DNA of 6,149 bases from Acidobacteriaceae bacterium (lineage in GTDB: Bacteria; Acidobacteriota; Terriglobia; Terriglobales; Acidobacteriaceae): positions 1 through 6,149 of the forward strand of contig JAICMT010000100.1 of NCBI GenBank assembly GCA_025929125.1, written 5' to 3'. Of the stretch, positions 5,401 to 6,149 are shown one piece after another. The notes beneath the pieces were generated by a model that ran no database searches, was not told the DNA's origin, and saw only the letters and a list, made by a program, of their open reading frames with translations. Numbering within the stretch: the stretch's first letter is position 1; each line of letters starts with the position of its first letter. The position numbers and the translations under genes were made by a program.

Positions 5401-6149
5401 TCACACCGCTGCCTCAAACCGGTCCCCACGCTTCGGACAGATCACCTCGAGCTTGTACCGCTCTTCGATCTTCCCCTTCAGCACCTCTTGTGCCGCGGGC
5501 TCGCCGTGCACCAGAAAAACCTTCTTCAGCGTCGGAGCTACGGGAGCCATCCAGTCCAGCAACTCCTGCTGATCGCCGTGGCCGCTGAGAGCGTCAATGG
5601 AGTCAATCTCCGCCCGCACCTGCATCGGCTCGCCGAAGATGTTCACCTGCTTCTGGCCGTCCTCCAGCTTGCGTCCCAGCGTATTCTCTGCCTGGTATCC
5701 CGTCAGCAGCACCAGGTTGCGTGGGTCTTCGATCCCGTTGCGCAGATGGTGCAGAATCCGCCCCGCCTCGCACATCCCTGAGGCCGACATCACCATGTAA
5801 GGCACGTGCAGATCGTTCAGCGCCTTGCTCTCGTTCACCGTCTGGGTGTAGCGCAGCCGGTTCCAGCCAAAGGCATCCTGCCCGCGGTTGAAGAAGGCGC
5901 ATGCAGCCTCGTCCCAGTCCTCCGTGTGCTTCTTGAAGACCTCGGTCACGGCCGTGGCCAGCGGGCTGTCCACAAAGATCGGGAACTCCGGAATCTGCTG
6001 CTCCTGGATCAGTTCATGCAGCATCAGCACCAGCTGTTGCGTCCGCTCCACGGCAAACGCCGGCACAATCAGGTGCCCGCCGCGCCCCGTCACCTTCTTC
6101 ACCAGAGCCGCCACTTTCTGCTTCACGTCCGTGGCTGGTGAGTGTAGCC
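5401..6149 (-). CDS. Metallo-beta-lactamase-fold, beta-CASP RNA-processing nuclease (5' partial)
   Basis: The frame stays open on the - strand to the right edge, so the start lies outside; 248 C-terminal residues are visible. A GTG at 6126 is internal: the codons before it (LHSPATD) fit the segment after the family's YG-[DN]-R motif. The part seen is the beta-CASP insert and the end of the metallo-beta-lactamase fold: VPAFAVERTQ (28-37), FVDSPLA (58-64, with beta-CASP motif A Asp60), SASGMCEAGRILHHL (121-135, with the motif B histidine region), GYQAENTLGR (150-159), LSGHGDQQELL (187-197, His190 and Asp192 probable metal ligands) and FLVHGE (211-216, His214). This is the Cft2/YSH1-like group (COG1236-type) of endo/exoribonucleases related to CPSF-73 and RNase J. 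By family knowledge it would bind two zinc ions and act in RNA maturation or decay. The N-terminal HxHxDH metal motif is outside the window. It is transcribed towards ribE and so is a separate unit. Confidence 0.92.
   Translation of the reverse strand, partial: LHSPATDVKQKVAALVKKVTGRGGHLIVPAFAVERTQQLVLMLHELIQEQQIPEFPIFVDSPLATAVTEVFKKHTEDWDEAACAFFNRGQDAFGWNRLRYTQTVNESKALNDLHVPYMVMSASGMCEAGRILHHLRNGIEDPRNLVLLTGYQAENTLGRKLEDGQKQVNIFGEPMQVRAEIDSIDALSGHGDQQELLDWMAPVAPTLKKVFLVHGEPAAQEVLKGKIEERYKLEVICPKRGDRFEAAV

Noticed and set aside
5248..5781. 177-residue + strand open frame over the end of ribE and opposite the nuclease gene
   Set aside because: It crosses the ribE stop region and lies antisense to a clear beta-CASP nuclease; no motif is visible.
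1..6149. Search for CRISPR arrays, insertion sequences, phage genes, tRNAs, riboswitches or a defence system
   Set aside because: No regularly spaced repeats, transposase or integrase motifs, tRNA-like folds or recognisable defence domains were seen; all large frames are accounted for by housekeeping genes.

Overview
This is a GC-rich, gene-dense stretch of an ordinary bacterial chromosome. It reads as a housekeeping region, not an accessory island: I see no transposase, integrase, phage gene, CRISPR array, toxin-antitoxin pair, tRNA or rRNA. Protein style and gene order (cinA, plsY, gpsA, a small membrane protein, ftsY, ribD, ribE) suggest a member of the Acidobacteriota, probably the Terriglobia/Acidobacteriaceae. 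That placement is an inference from recall of family sequences, not from a search.

Layout. Seven genes run on the + strand from 1 to 5327: the 3' part of cinA (cut by the window edge), plsY, gpsA, a 70-residue single-pass membrane protein of unknown function, ftsY, ribD and ribE. The gaps are 55, -4 (ATGA overlap), 36, 33, 24 and 5 bases. A 73-base convergent junction follows. The last gene lies on the - strand (5401 to the right edge): the C-terminal part of a metallo-beta-lactamase-fold, beta-CASP RNA-processing nuclease, cut at its 5' end.

How the genes relate. PlsY and GpsA are consecutive in phospholipid synthesis: GpsA makes sn-glycerol 3-phosphate and PlsY acylates it, and their reading frames overlap. 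FtsY is the receptor that brings signal recognition particle and ribosomes to the membrane. RibD and RibE are two riboflavin-pathway enzymes, separated by only 5 bases. CinA salvages or cleans up pyridine nucleotides. The β-CASP nuclease probably acts in RNA turnover and is not part of the same transcription unit.

Regulation. The most interesting signal is at the starts. ftsY, ribD and ribE lack a well-placed Shine-Dalgarno sequence, but each has a TANNNT hexamer (TACACT, TATCCT, TAGGCT) ending 7-8 bases before its start codon. That is where a -10 box would sit if transcription began at or beside the start codon. plsY has a similar TAGACT box 13 bases before its ATG. This suggests leaderless or nearly leaderless transcripts from several internal promoters within what looks like one operon. 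No FMN riboswitch precedes ribD. I found no convincing undescribed biological system here.
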